A stretch of DNA of 7,093 nt from Alphaproteobacteria bacterium (GTDB taxonomy: Bacteria; Pseudomonadota; Alphaproteobacteria; ATCC43930; CGMCC-115725), in NCBI GenBank assembly GCA_019241915.1, contig JAFAWI010000008.1, positions 1 to 7,093 on the forward strand, given 5' to 3'. Below the pieces are notes generated by a model. The model was not told the DNA's origin. It made no database searches and saw only the letters and a program-made list of their open reading frames with translations. Shown here piece by piece: positions 1 to 5,949 of this stretch. The stretch's first letter is position 1; the number at the start of each line of letters is the position of its first letter. A program made the position numbers and the translations under genes.

Positions 1-629
1 CGGGGATGCGGCTGGACGACGTCGACTGGCCGGCGCTGGTGGCGGCGAGCCGGCGCATCCACCTCTCGGGCATCACGCCGGCGCTGAGCGCGACCTGCAA
101 GGCGCTCGTGCTCGAGGTCGCCGCGCTGGCCGGCCGCGCCGGCACGCCGCTGTCTTATGACCTGAATTACCGTGCTACCTTGACGACGACGGCGGAAGCC
201 GAGGCGGTGCTAGCCGAAGTGGCGCCGCACCTGGAGCTCTTTGTCGTGGCCGAGCGCGATGCGCAGCACGTGCTGGGCTTTGCCCAGGCCGGCGAGCCGC
301 TCGCCGAAGCGATCGCCGCCCGTTACGGGATGCCGCTGGTCGCGCTGACCCGCAGCCCGGACACCGAAACCGGCGACATCCTGCTCAGCCGCGGCACGTT
401 CCGCTACGCACCGCGCTACCCGGTCGAGATCGTCGACCGCATCGGCGCCGGCGACTCGTTTGTCGGCGGACTGATTCACGGGCTGCTCGACGGCGATCTC
501 GACCGGGCAATCAGGCTCGCGGCTTATGCCGGCGCGGTCGCGCTGGCAACCCCGGGGGATATCAACTACTTCGCGGCGGAGGACCTGGCCGCGTTCGAGG
601 CCGATTTGACCGGGCGGCTGGTGCGCTGA
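1..629 (+). CDS. PfkB-family sugar kinase, probable 2-dehydro-3-deoxygluconokinase (5' partial)
   Basis: This is the C-terminal two thirds of a ribokinase/PfkB-family kinase. The frame is open to the left edge, so the ATG at position 6 is probably internal; family members are about 300-340 residues and only about 208 are present. Counting from that ATG, DLNYR (52-56) is the substrate-domain motif. VDRIGAGDSF (143-152) is the PfkB signature 2, with G147-A148-G149 forming the anion hole and D150 as the expected catalytic base. A PGDINY segment (183-188) near the C-terminus resembles the PGDFN-type motif I associate with 2-keto-3-deoxygluconate kinases. Such an enzyme would phosphorylate 2-keto-3-deoxygluconate with ATP in the cytoplasm, feeding the Entner-Doudoroff route. 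Family membership is secure; the substrate is inferred, and another sugar-acid or fructose-type substrate is possible. It converges on phoB, and nothing links it to phosphate uptake. Confidence 0.75.
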   Translation, partial: GMRLDDVDWPALVAASRRIHLSGITPALSATCKALVLEVAALAGRAGTPLSYDLNYRATLTTTAEAEAVLAEVAPHLELFVVAERDAQHVLGFAQAGEPLAEAIAARYGMPLVALTRSPDTETGDILLSRGTFRYAPRYPVEIVDRIGAGDSFVGGLIHGLLDGDLDRAIRLAAYAGAVALATPGDINYFAAEDLAAFEADLTGRLVR

Positions 630-632
630 CCG

Positions 633-1322
633 TCAGCCGACGTGGTCGAGCGCGTAGCCGACCGAGCGCACCGTGCGCACCAGATCGCGGCAGCCGTCGA
701 TGTTGAGCGCCTTGCGCAGGCGGCGGATATGCACGTCGACGGTGCGCATCTCGACCTCGGCATGCGGTCCCCAGACCCGGTCGAGCAGGTGCTCGCGCGA
801 GAACACGCGCCCCGGGTTCAGCAGGAAATGGTGCAGCAGCCGGAACTCGGTCGGCCCCAGATGAACGGCGCGGCCGCCGCGCGAGACGCGGTGCGCGGCG
901 AGATCCATCGCGACATCGGCATAGCTCAGCGTGTCTTCGACCGCGCTTGGCTGGGCCCGCCGGATCACCGCACGCAGCCGCGCAACCAGCTCGCTCGGAC
1001 TGAACGGTTTGACGATGTAATCGTCCGCGCCGCTGTCGAGCCCGCGAACCCGGTCGGTTTCCTCGCCGCGCGCAGTCAACAGGATGATCGGCAGCGCTCG
1101 GGTCGCCGGCGAGCGGCGGATCTGGCGGCACACTTCGAGACCCGAGACGAGCGGCAGCATCCAGTCGAGCAGCACCGCGTCGGGCTTGTTTTCGGCGATC
1201 TGCAGCATCGCCTCCTCGCCGTCGGCGGCGGAAGCAACCGCAAAACCCTCCTTTTCCAGGTTGTAGCGCAGCAGCGTGACGAGCGGCGCTTCGTCTTCGA
1301 CGATCAGCACCATCGGCTTCAT
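633..1322 (-). CDS. phoB: Phosphate regulon response regulator PhoB
   Basis: A 229-residue OmpR/PhoB-type response regulator, the same length class as E. coli PhoB (229 aa). The receiver domain spans about residues 4-120 and keeps the full active site: acidic E9/D10, phospho-acceptor D53 (in LLDWMLP), T83 and K105. These positions match E. coli numbering. The winged-helix DNA-binding domain spans about 130-227, with the recognition region around TVDVHIRRLRKAL (194-206) and a C-terminal VRTVRSVGYAL hairpin. Phosphorylated by PhoR in low phosphate, PhoB binds Pho boxes and activates phosphate-scavenging genes. The ATG at 1322 is chosen because GGGAGG lies 4 nt upstream and the protein then begins at the receiver domain; the frame stays open further upstream only as a shadow inside phoU. 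It lies 11 bp after phoU, so it is probably the last gene of the operon. The stop at 633-635 is 3 bp from the opposing kinase stop. Confidence 0.95.
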   Translation of the reverse strand: MKPMVLIVEDEAPLVTLLRYNLEKEGFAVASAADGEEAMLQIAENKPDAVLLDWMLPLVSGLEVCRQIRRSPATRALPIILLTARGEETDRVRGLDSGADDYIVKPFSPSELVARLRAVIRRAQPSAVEDTLSYADVAMDLAAHRVSRGGRAVHLGPTEFRLLHHFLLNPGRVFSREHLLDRVWGPHAEVEMRTVDVHIRRLRKALNIDGCRDLVRTVRSVGYALDHVG

Positions 1323-1326
1323 GCGT

Positions 1327-1332
1327 CCTCCC
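1327..1332 (-). promoter_or_regulatory. Ribosome binding site of phoB
   Basis: GGGAGG on the - strand sits directly after the phoU TAG stop and 4 nt before the phoB ATG. It decides the phoB start against the longer open frame that runs back into phoU. Its position at the phoU stop suggests that ribosomes ending phoU can reinitiate on phoB. Confidence 0.75.
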
Positions 1333-1333
1333 G

Positions 1334-2059
1334 CTACCGAGCGCCGTTGCGGTCGGGGGCGACGACCTCGAGGCTCGACTTGTCGCCCTTGGGACGGGCC
1401 TCCGTCAGCGCCCTTCCATGCACCAGGTAATAGAGGTCTTCGGAAATGTTGGTGGCGTGGTCGCCGATGCGCTCGATGTTTTTCGCCATAAACAACAAGT
1501 GGGTACAGGCGCCGATGTTGCGCGGGTCTTCCATCATGTAGGTGAGGAATTCGCGGAACAGGCTCGAGTACATCTCGTCGAGCTCTTCGTCGCGGCGCCA
1601 AACGTCGAGCGCCTTCTCGGCGTTGCGCTCGACATAGGCATCGATCACATCCTTGACCAGCGCCAGCGCCAACGCTCCCATGCGCGGCAGCGCGTGAACC
1701 GGCTGGATTGGCGGCGTCTGCGCCAAGGCAATCGAGCGCTTGGCGACATTGGCCGCGTAGTCGCAGATGCGTTCCAGGTCGGCGCCGATTTTCAGCGCAG
1801 CGAAGATTTCCCGGAGATCGCGCGCCATCGGCTGGCGCAGCGCCAGCAGACGTATCGCCAAATTATCGAGCTCGCGCTGGAGCTCATCCACCGCGGCGTC
1901 GCCTTCGACGACCCGCGCGGCAAGCTCGCTGTCGCGCTTGGCGACGGCCTCGATCGCCGCGGCAAGCTGGCTCTCGGCGAGCCCGCCCATCTCGACGATC
2001 GTCTTGTTGAGCCGCGCCAATTCCTCGTCGTAGCTCTTGATGATGTGCTCGGCTGCCAT
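1334..2059 (-). CDS. phoU: Phosphate signalling adaptor PhoU
   Basis: A 241-residue PhoU, the usual length for the family, predicted all-helical with two tandem three-helix PhoU domains (about 10-105 and 118-213). Each domain carries the conserved metal-cluster motif: ERICD at 96-100 and ERIGD at 196-200, with following Asn/His residues (N104, H201, N204). PhoU is a cytoplasmic, membrane-associated adaptor. In the known system it transmits the state of the PstSCAB transporter to PhoR, keeping the Pho response off when phosphate is plentiful and restraining transport. The last 25 residues or so are polar and look disordered. The ATG at 2059 is chosen for the near-perfect Shine-Dalgarno upstream and alignment with the family N-terminus. 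It begins 20 bp after pstB and ends 11 bp before phoB, consistent with one transcript. Confidence 0.95.
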   Translation of the reverse strand: MAAEHIIKSYDEELARLNKTIVEMGGLAESQLAAAIEAVAKRDSELAARVVEGDAAVDELQRELDNLAIRLLALRQPMARDLREIFAALKIGADLERICDYAANVAKRSIALAQTPPIQPVHALPRMGALALALVKDVIDAYVERNAEKALDVWRRDEELDEMYSSLFREFLTYMMEDPRNIGACTHLLFMAKNIERIGDHATNISEDLYYLVHGRALTEARPKGDKSSLEVVAPDRNGAR

Positions 2060-2063
2060 ACCC

Positions 2064-2071
2064 ACCTCCTT
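2064..2071 (-). promoter_or_regulatory. Strong ribosome binding site of phoU
   Basis: AAGGAGGT on the - strand lies 4 nt before the phoU ATG and is a near-complete match to the anti-Shine-Dalgarno sequence. It fixes the phoU start. It is the strongest such site in the window, suggesting PhoU is translated efficiently on its own and not only by coupling to pstB. Confidence 0.8.
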
Positions 2072-2079
2072 CCGATCCC

Positions 2080-2916
2080 CTAGCCGAACCGGCCGGTAAT
2101 GTAATCCTCGGTGCGCTTTTCCCGGGGGTGGGTGAAGATGCGTTCGGTTTCGTCGAATTCGATCAGCTCGCCGAGATACATAAAGGCGGTATAGTCGGAG
2201 CTGCGCGCGGCTTGCTGCATGTTGTGCGTGACGATGGCGATGCAATAGTCGCTCTTCAACTCCGCGATCAGCTCTTCGATCCGCTGGGTCGAGATCGGGT
2301 CGAGGGCCGAAGCCGGTTCGTCGAGCAGCAGCACCTCGGGCTGCACCGCGATGGCCCGCGCAATGCACAGCCGCTGCTGCTGACCGCCCGAAAGCCCGAG
2401 CCCGCTCTGCCGGAGCTTGCCCTTGACCTCGTCCCACAGCGCGGCGCGCCGCAGCGCCGATTCGATCCGGTCGTCGAGTTCCGACTTCGGCAGGCGCTCG
2501 TACAGCCTGATGCCAAAGGCGATGTTGTCGTGGATCGACATCGGGAACGGCGTCGGCTTCTGGAACACCATGCCGATCTTGGCGCGCACCAGGTTGAGGT
2601 CGAGGCCCGGCGACAGGATGTTCTGCCCGTCGACCAGCACCTCGCCGGTCGCCGTCTGGTTCGGATACAGCTCGTAGATCCGGTTGAGGATGCGCAGCAA
2701 CGTCGATTTGCCGCATCCGGACGGGCCGATAAACGCGGTCACCCGCCGGTCGTGCAACGGCAGCGAGACGCTCTTCAACGCCTCAAACTTGCCGTAGTGA
2801 AAGCCGACATTGCGGATTTGCACCTTGACCGGAAACGGGGTCACGGTGGCGCTTTCGCCGGGTTGGGCCGGCGTATCCGAGCGCGGGGGGGTTGTCGATG
2901 CCAATGAGACGCTCAT
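2080..2916 (-). CDS. pstB: Phosphate ABC transporter ATP-binding protein PstB
   Basis: A 278-residue ABC ATPase that hydrolyses ATP in the cytoplasm to drive phosphate import through PstC/PstA. All ABC motifs are intact: Walker A GPSGCGKST (64-72), Q-loop Q119, signature LSGGQQQR (175-182), Walker B LLLDEP with catalytic E200, and switch H231 (in THN). The PstB-type ending EDYITGRFG is present. The ATG at 2916 is chosen because it overlaps the pstA stop by 4 bp (ATGA), typical of translational coupling. An in-frame ATG at 2934 would add six residues but has no Shine-Dalgarno; a GGAG lies about 12 nt before 2916. Relative to the roughly 257-residue E. coli protein there is a Ser/Thr/Pro-rich N-terminal extension of about 27 residues before the first beta strand. 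Next gene is phoU after 20 bp. Confidence 0.96.
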   Translation of the reverse strand: MSVSLASTTPPRSDTPAQPGESATVTPFPVKVQIRNVGFHYGKFEALKSVSLPLHDRRVTAFIGPSGCGKSTLLRILNRIYELYPNQTATGEVLVDGQNILSPGLDLNLVRAKIGMVFQKPTPFPMSIHDNIAFGIRLYERLPKSELDDRIESALRRAALWDEVKGKLRQSGLGLSGGQQQRLCIARAIAVQPEVLLLDEPASALDPISTQRIEELIAELKSDYCIAIVTHNMQQAARSSDYTAFMYLGELIEFDETERIFTHPREKRTEDYITGRFG

Positions 2917-3755
2917 TTTTCGAGGCCGCTCCATGACGCGAACAGGCGCGCGCCGATATTGAGCACGAGGATCGCCGCGGTGATCAGCAACGCGCCGGCC
3001 CAGGCGAGTCGTTGCCAGTCGGCATAAGGGCTCATCGCGAACTGGAAGATCACGACTGGCAGGTTGGCCATCGGCCGGTCGAGATCGGTGCTCCAGAACT
3101 GGTTGTTGAGGGCGGTGAACAGCAGCGGCGCGGTTTCGCCCGAGATACGCGCGACCGCCAGCAGCACCCCGGTCAGCATGCCTTGGACCGCGGCGCGGTA
3201 GGTCACCGTGACAATGATCTTCCATTTTGGGGCGCCGAGCGCAGCCGCCGCCTCGCGCAGCGCGCTCGGCACCAGGTTCAGCATGTCCTCGGTCGTGCGC
3301 ACGACGACCGGAACCATGATGATCGCCAAGGCCACCGAGCCGGCCCAGGCCGAGAAATGGCCCATCGGGACCACGAGGATCGCGTAGACGAACAGCCCGA
3401 TGATGATCGACGGCGCCGAGAGCAGCACATCGTTGATAAAGCGAACGATGTCGCCGAGCCGGTTGTTGTGGGCGTATTCCGCCAGGAAGGTGCCCGCGAG
3501 GATGCCGGTCGGCGTACCGATAAGCGTGGCGATCGCGGTCATCGCCAGACTGCCGTAGATCGCGTTGATCAGCCCGCCGCTGCTGCCGGGCGGCGGGGTC
3601 GCCAGGGTGAACAGCGTCGGGCTCAACGCGCCGATGCCATTCGCGAGCAGCGTCCCGAGCACGAACACCAGAAACAGGAGACCGAACGCGGTCGCCGCAA
3701 GCGACAGGCCGACGACGACGTAATTCGACAGACGGCGACGGACATAGAGCTGCAT
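2913..3755 (-). CDS. pstA: Phosphate ABC transporter permease PstA
   Basis: A 280-residue inner-membrane permease that pairs with PstC to form the phosphate channel. Hydrophobic segments are visible at about 12-38, 67-93, 108-130, 137-155, 190-210 and 252-272, fitting the six-helix PstA topology. The cytoplasmic EAA coupling loop that contacts PstB is EAAAALGAPKWKIIVTV (168-184). The conserved RISGETAPLLFTA stretch (203-215) is characteristic of PstA. Its ATG shares one base with the pstC stop (TAATG), and its TGA overlaps the pstB start, so pstC, pstA and pstB are read as a coupled set. Length is slightly below the E. coli protein (296 aa) with no missing core part. The separate binding-protein-dependent transport signature and its place between pstC and pstB leave little alternative. 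Confidence 0.95.
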   Translation of the reverse strand: MQLYVRRRLSNYVVVGLSLAATAFGLLFLVFVLGTLLANGIGALSPTLFTLATPPPGSSGGLINAIYGSLAMTAIATLIGTPTGILAGTFLAEYAHNNRLGDIVRFINDVLLSAPSIIIGLFVYAILVVPMGHFSAWAGSVALAIIMVPVVVRTTEDMLNLVPSALREAAAALGAPKWKIIVTVTYRAAVQGMLTGVLLAVARISGETAPLLFTALNNQFWSTDLDRPMANLPVVIFQFAMSPYADWQRLAWAGALLITAAILVLNIGARLFASWSGLEK

Positions 3756-4741
3756 TACGCCGCGGCTCCCGCGCCCTTTTGCAGGCGGATCAGCATCAGT
3801 TTCGCGGCCGCGAGCACCAGGAAGGTGATGACGAACAAGATGAAGCCGAGTGCGATCAGCGACGATTGATAGAGATCGCCGACCGCCTCGGTGAATTCAT
3901 TGGCGAGCGCCGCCGAAATCGTCGTGCCCGGCTGCAGGATCGACGGGTTCACATGGTGCGAGTTGCCGATCACAAACGTGACCGCCATGGTCTCGCCGAG
4001 CGCGCGACCGAGACCGAGAAGGATTGCGCCGACAACGCCGACCCGGGTGAACGGCAGCACGATTCGCCAGACGACCTCGGCCGTCGTAGCGCCGAGACCG
4101 TACGCGCTCTCCTTGAGCATCGGCGGCACGGTCTCGAATACGTCGCGCATCACCGAGGCAATCACCGGCAGCACCATGACGGCGAGGATAAAGCCGGCGG
4201 TCAGCACGCCGATCCCCAGCGGCGGCCCGGCGAACAGCACGCCAATTCCGGGCACATTGCCGAGCGTTGCGATCAGGAACGGCTCGACGTGCGATTGGAT
4301 GAACGGCGCCAGGATGAAGAGACCCCAGATGCCGTAGATGATGCTCGGGATCGCCGCCAGCAGCTCGATCATCGTGCCGAGCGGCCGCTTGAGCCATTTG
4401 GGGCACAACTCGGTGATGAACAGCGCGACCCCGAAGGCGAGCGGAACCCCGACCAGCATCGCGATCGCCGATGTCACCAGCGTGCCGTAGATCGGCGCCA
4501 GCGCCCCAAACTTCTCGGTGACCGGGTTCCAGACGCTGGTGACGAGAAAGTTGAGGCCGAATTGCGCGAAGGCGAGAAAGCCGCCCTGCACCAGCGACGC
4601 GATGATGCCGCTCAACACCAGCAGCACCAACGTCGCAAATAGCACGGTCAGGGCGCGGAACGCCGGATCGCCTGCACGGCCGGCGGGACGACGCCTCGCC
4701 TTCGTATCCGCAATCGCGACCATTTCGGCCTCAACCGCCAC
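3755..4741 (-). CDS. pstC: Phosphate ABC transporter permease PstC
   Basis: A 328-residue inner-membrane permease, partner of PstA. Hydrophobic segments are visible at about 31-51, 87-110, 123-147, 165-197, 233-257 and 293-318. The EAA-type loop facing PstB is ESAYGLGATTAEVVWRIVLP (211-230), followed by the conserved RALGETMAVTFVIGN stretch (246-260). The N-terminal tail (1-28) is Ala/Arg rich and cytoplasmic. The start chosen is GTG at 4741 because AGGAGG lies 6 nt upstream. An in-frame ATG at 4723 has a weaker GAGG before it and would shorten the protein by six residues; the choice does not affect function. It follows pstS after a 75-bp gap with a hairpin, and its TAA overlaps the pstA ATG by one base. 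Confidence 0.95.
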   Translation of the reverse strand: MAVEAEMVAIADTKARRRPAGRAGDPAFRALTVLFATLVLLVLSGIIASLVQGGFLAFAQFGLNFLVTSVWNPVTEKFGALAPIYGTLVTSAIAMLVGVPLAFGVALFITELCPKWLKRPLGTMIELLAAIPSIIYGIWGLFILAPFIQSHVEPFLIATLGNVPGIGVLFAGPPLGIGVLTAGFILAVMVLPVIASVMRDVFETVPPMLKESAYGLGATTAEVVWRIVLPFTRVGVVGAILLGLGRALGETMAVTFVIGNSHHVNPSILQPGTTISAALANEFTEAVGDLYQSSLIALGFILFVITFLVLAAAKLMLIRLQKGAGAAA

Positions 4742-4747
4742 GCTTGG

Positions 4748-4753
4748 CCTCCT
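4748..4753 (-). promoter_or_regulatory. Ribosome binding site of pstC
   Basis: AGGAGG on the - strand lies 6 nt before the GTG at 4741. It supports that GTG over the downstream ATG at 4723. It sits just below the intercistronic hairpin, so it should stay accessible when that hairpin is folded. Confidence 0.75.
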
Positions 4754-4766
4754 GCTCCGGGCAAAC

Positions 4767-4802
4767 CGACGAGCGGAGCGCCAAGTCGCTCGCCGCTCGT
4801 CG
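4767..4802 (-). other. Intercistronic hairpin between pstS and pstC
   Basis: The arms 4767-4776 and 4793-4802 are perfect 10-bp reverse complements (CGACGAGCGG and CCGCTCGTCG). Inside them, 4777-4780 (AGCG) pairs with 4787-4790 (CGCT), leaving a 6-nt loop at 4781-4786 and a 2-nt bulge at 4791-4792. In the mRNA the stem is very GC rich but is followed by GGTTTGCCC, not a run of U, so it is not a classic full terminator. Known analogues exist in transporter operons where a binding protein is needed in excess: a hairpin after the first cistron protects the upstream mRNA from 3' decay or causes partial termination. Either role would raise PstS over PstCAB here; that is inference. Confidence 0.7.
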
Positions 4803-4816
4803 ACCCCTTTTGCGCC

Positions 4817-5869
4817 CTAGGAGGCGTGCCCCGCCCAAACCGGCTTGCCGTCGGCCCCGGCGATCGACTTCCAGCTGGCTTCGACCGCGGCAATCACGGC
4901 AGCGGGCATCGGCACGTAGTCGAGCTGCTCGGCGAGCTGTCCGCCGTTGTGATAGGCCCAGTCGAAGAAGCTGAGGACCTCTTTCGCCGTATCCGGCTTG
5001 TCCTGCTTCTTGTGCATCAGGATGAAGGTCGCGCCGGTGATCGGCCAGCTCTCCTTGCCGGGCTGGTCGGTCAGCAGCAGGTAGAAGCCGGGCGCCTTGG
5101 ACCAGTCGGCGTTGGCTGCGGCGGCCTGAAACGTCTGCGCGTTCGGCGACACAAACGCACCGTCGTGGTTCTTGATCTGCGTGAACGTCATCTTGTTCTG
5201 CAGCGCATAGGCATATTCGACATAACCGATCGCGCCGTCGGTGCGGGTCACCAGGGCGGCGACCCCCTCGTTGCCCTTGCCGCCGAGGCCGCCGGGAAAC
5301 TCGACCGAGGTGTTCTCGCCGATCTTTGCCTTGAAGTCCGCATCGACGCTCGACAGGTAGTGCGTAAAGATGAAGTTGGTGCCCGACCCGTCGGAGCGGT
5401 GCACCGACGCGATCGCCTTGTCGGGCAGCGCGACGCCCGCGTTCAGCGCGGCGACCGCCGGGTCGTTCCACTTGGTGATGGTGCCGAGATAGATGCCGGC
5501 GAGCGTCTTGCCGTCCAGCTTGATCTCGCCGGGCTTGATCCCGGCGAGATTGACGACGGGCACCACGCCGCCCATCACCATCGGGAATTGCTGCAGCCCG
5601 TTCTTGTCGAGGTCGTCGGGCTTCAATGGCATGTCGGAAGCGCCGAAATCGACCGTTTTGGCCTCGATCTGCTTGATGCCGCCGCCCGAGCCGATCGACT
5701 GGTAATTCATGCTGGTGCCCGACTTGGCCTTATAGGCCTCGGCCCATTTGGCGTAGATCGGATAGGGAAACGTCGCGCCGGCGCCGGAGATCTCAGCGGC
5801 GAAAGCCGGGAGGGCCATGGCCGAGACGGCGGCGATCGCGGCGGACAGCAAGGTGCGCCTGAGAAGCAC
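4817..5869 (-). CDS. pstS: Periplasmic phosphate-binding protein PstS
   Basis: A 350-residue precursor of the high-affinity phosphate-binding protein that delivers phosphate to PstC/PstA. A Sec signal peptide is visible: LLRR, a hydrophobic core, then PAFA before AEISGAG, so cleavage is likely after residue 24 and the mature protein has about 326 residues. Phosphate ligands known from E. coli are all present at a constant offset: T33/F34 (GATFP), S61 (IGSGGG), D79 (GASDMP), and R158, D160, S162, G163, T164 in HRSDGSGT. No lipobox cysteine is seen, so it is soluble in the periplasm. The start is GTG at 5869: CGGAGA lies 5 nt upstream, while the next ATG (residue 18) would destroy the signal peptide. 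It is the first gene after a candidate Pho box and is separated from pstC by a hairpin. Confidence 0.96.
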   Translation of the reverse strand: MLLRRTLLSAAIAAVSAMALPAFAAEISGAGATFPYPIYAKWAEAYKAKSGTSMNYQSIGSGGGIKQIEAKTVDFGASDMPLKPDDLDKNGLQQFPMVMGGVVPVVNLAGIKPGEIKLDGKTLAGIYLGTITKWNDPAVAALNAGVALPDKAIASVHRSDGSGTNFIFTHYLSSVDADFKAKIGENTSVEFPGGLGGKGNEGVAALVTRTDGAIGYVEYAYALQNKMTFTQIKNHDGAFVSPNAQTFQAAAANADWSKAPGFYLLLTDQPGKESWPITGATFILMHKKQDKPDTAKEVLSFFDWAYHNGGQLAEQLDYVPMPAAVIAAVEASWKSIAGADGKPVWAGHAS

Positions 5870-5874
5870 GGGAA

Positions 5875-5880
5875 TCTCCG
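5875..5880 (-). promoter_or_regulatory. Ribosome binding site of pstS
   Basis: CGGAGA on the - strand, 5 nt before the GTG at 5869. It supports the GTG start, which also yields a complete signal peptide. The frame is open far upstream without a better start. Confidence 0.65.
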
Positions 5881-5895
5881 TCGATAGCGAGAGCA

Positions 5896-5909
5896 GGCCG
5901 GATGCGGCC
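5896..5909 (-). other. Small hairpin at the predicted 5' end of the pstS message
   Basis: GGCCG (one arm) and CGGCC (other arm) enclose a 4-nt loop, giving a 5-bp all-GC stem. If the -10 at 5916-5921 is real, transcription would begin near 5909, placing this stem at the very 5' end of the pstS mRNA, where it could protect it from decay. It is short enough to occur by chance in such GC-rich DNA. Confidence 0.3.
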
Positions 5910-5915
5910 GCCCGG

Positions 5916-5921
5916 TTTCTA
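5916..5921 (-). promoter_or_regulatory. Candidate -10 element of the pstS promoter
   Basis: TAGAAA on the - strand matches TATAAT at 4 of 6 positions and begins exactly 10 nt downstream of the candidate Pho box. That is close to the spacing in PhoB-activated promoters, where the Pho box replaces the -35. It is weak taken alone; the geometry and the locally low GC content are the support. Confidence 0.4.
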
Positions 5922-5931
5922 GCCCGGCCCC

Positions 5932-5949
5932 GCGACCGTTCTATGTCAG
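5932..5949 (-). promoter_or_regulatory. Candidate Pho box (PhoB operator) upstream of pstS
   Basis: The 18-mer CTGACATAGAACGGTCGC on the - strand matches the classical Pho box CTGTCATAAATCTGTCAC at 13 of 18 positions. The two 7-bp half-sites, 11 bp apart, match 6/7 (CTGACAT) and 5/7 (CGGTCGC), with an A-rich AGAA spacer in otherwise very GC-rich DNA. It overlaps the phoR stop codon, lies about 62 bp before the pstS start, and has a possible -10 at the expected distance. It would make pstS onward self-activated by PhoB in low phosphate. The match is imperfect and comes from reading, not from a scored search. Confidence 0.5.

Noticed and set aside
642..1430. A 262-codon + strand open frame opposite phoB
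   Set aside because: PhoB on the other strand has all active-site residues and a good ribosome site; the antisense product has no recognisable feature.
2128..2907. A 259-codon + strand open frame opposite pstB
   Set aside because: It mirrors the conserved PstB coding sequence and shows no domain of its own.
3012..4642. Two long + strand open frames antisense to pstA and pstC (about 285 and 287 codons)
   Set aside because: Their products are dominated by Arg, Asp, Gln and His, as expected from reading the reverse of hydrophobic transmembrane codons. No ribosome site or domain supports them.
4767..4802. The pstS-pstC hairpin as a Rho-independent terminator
   Set aside because: No U-tract follows on the - strand, and pstC has no evident promoter of its own in the remaining gap, so full termination would silence the essential transporter genes.
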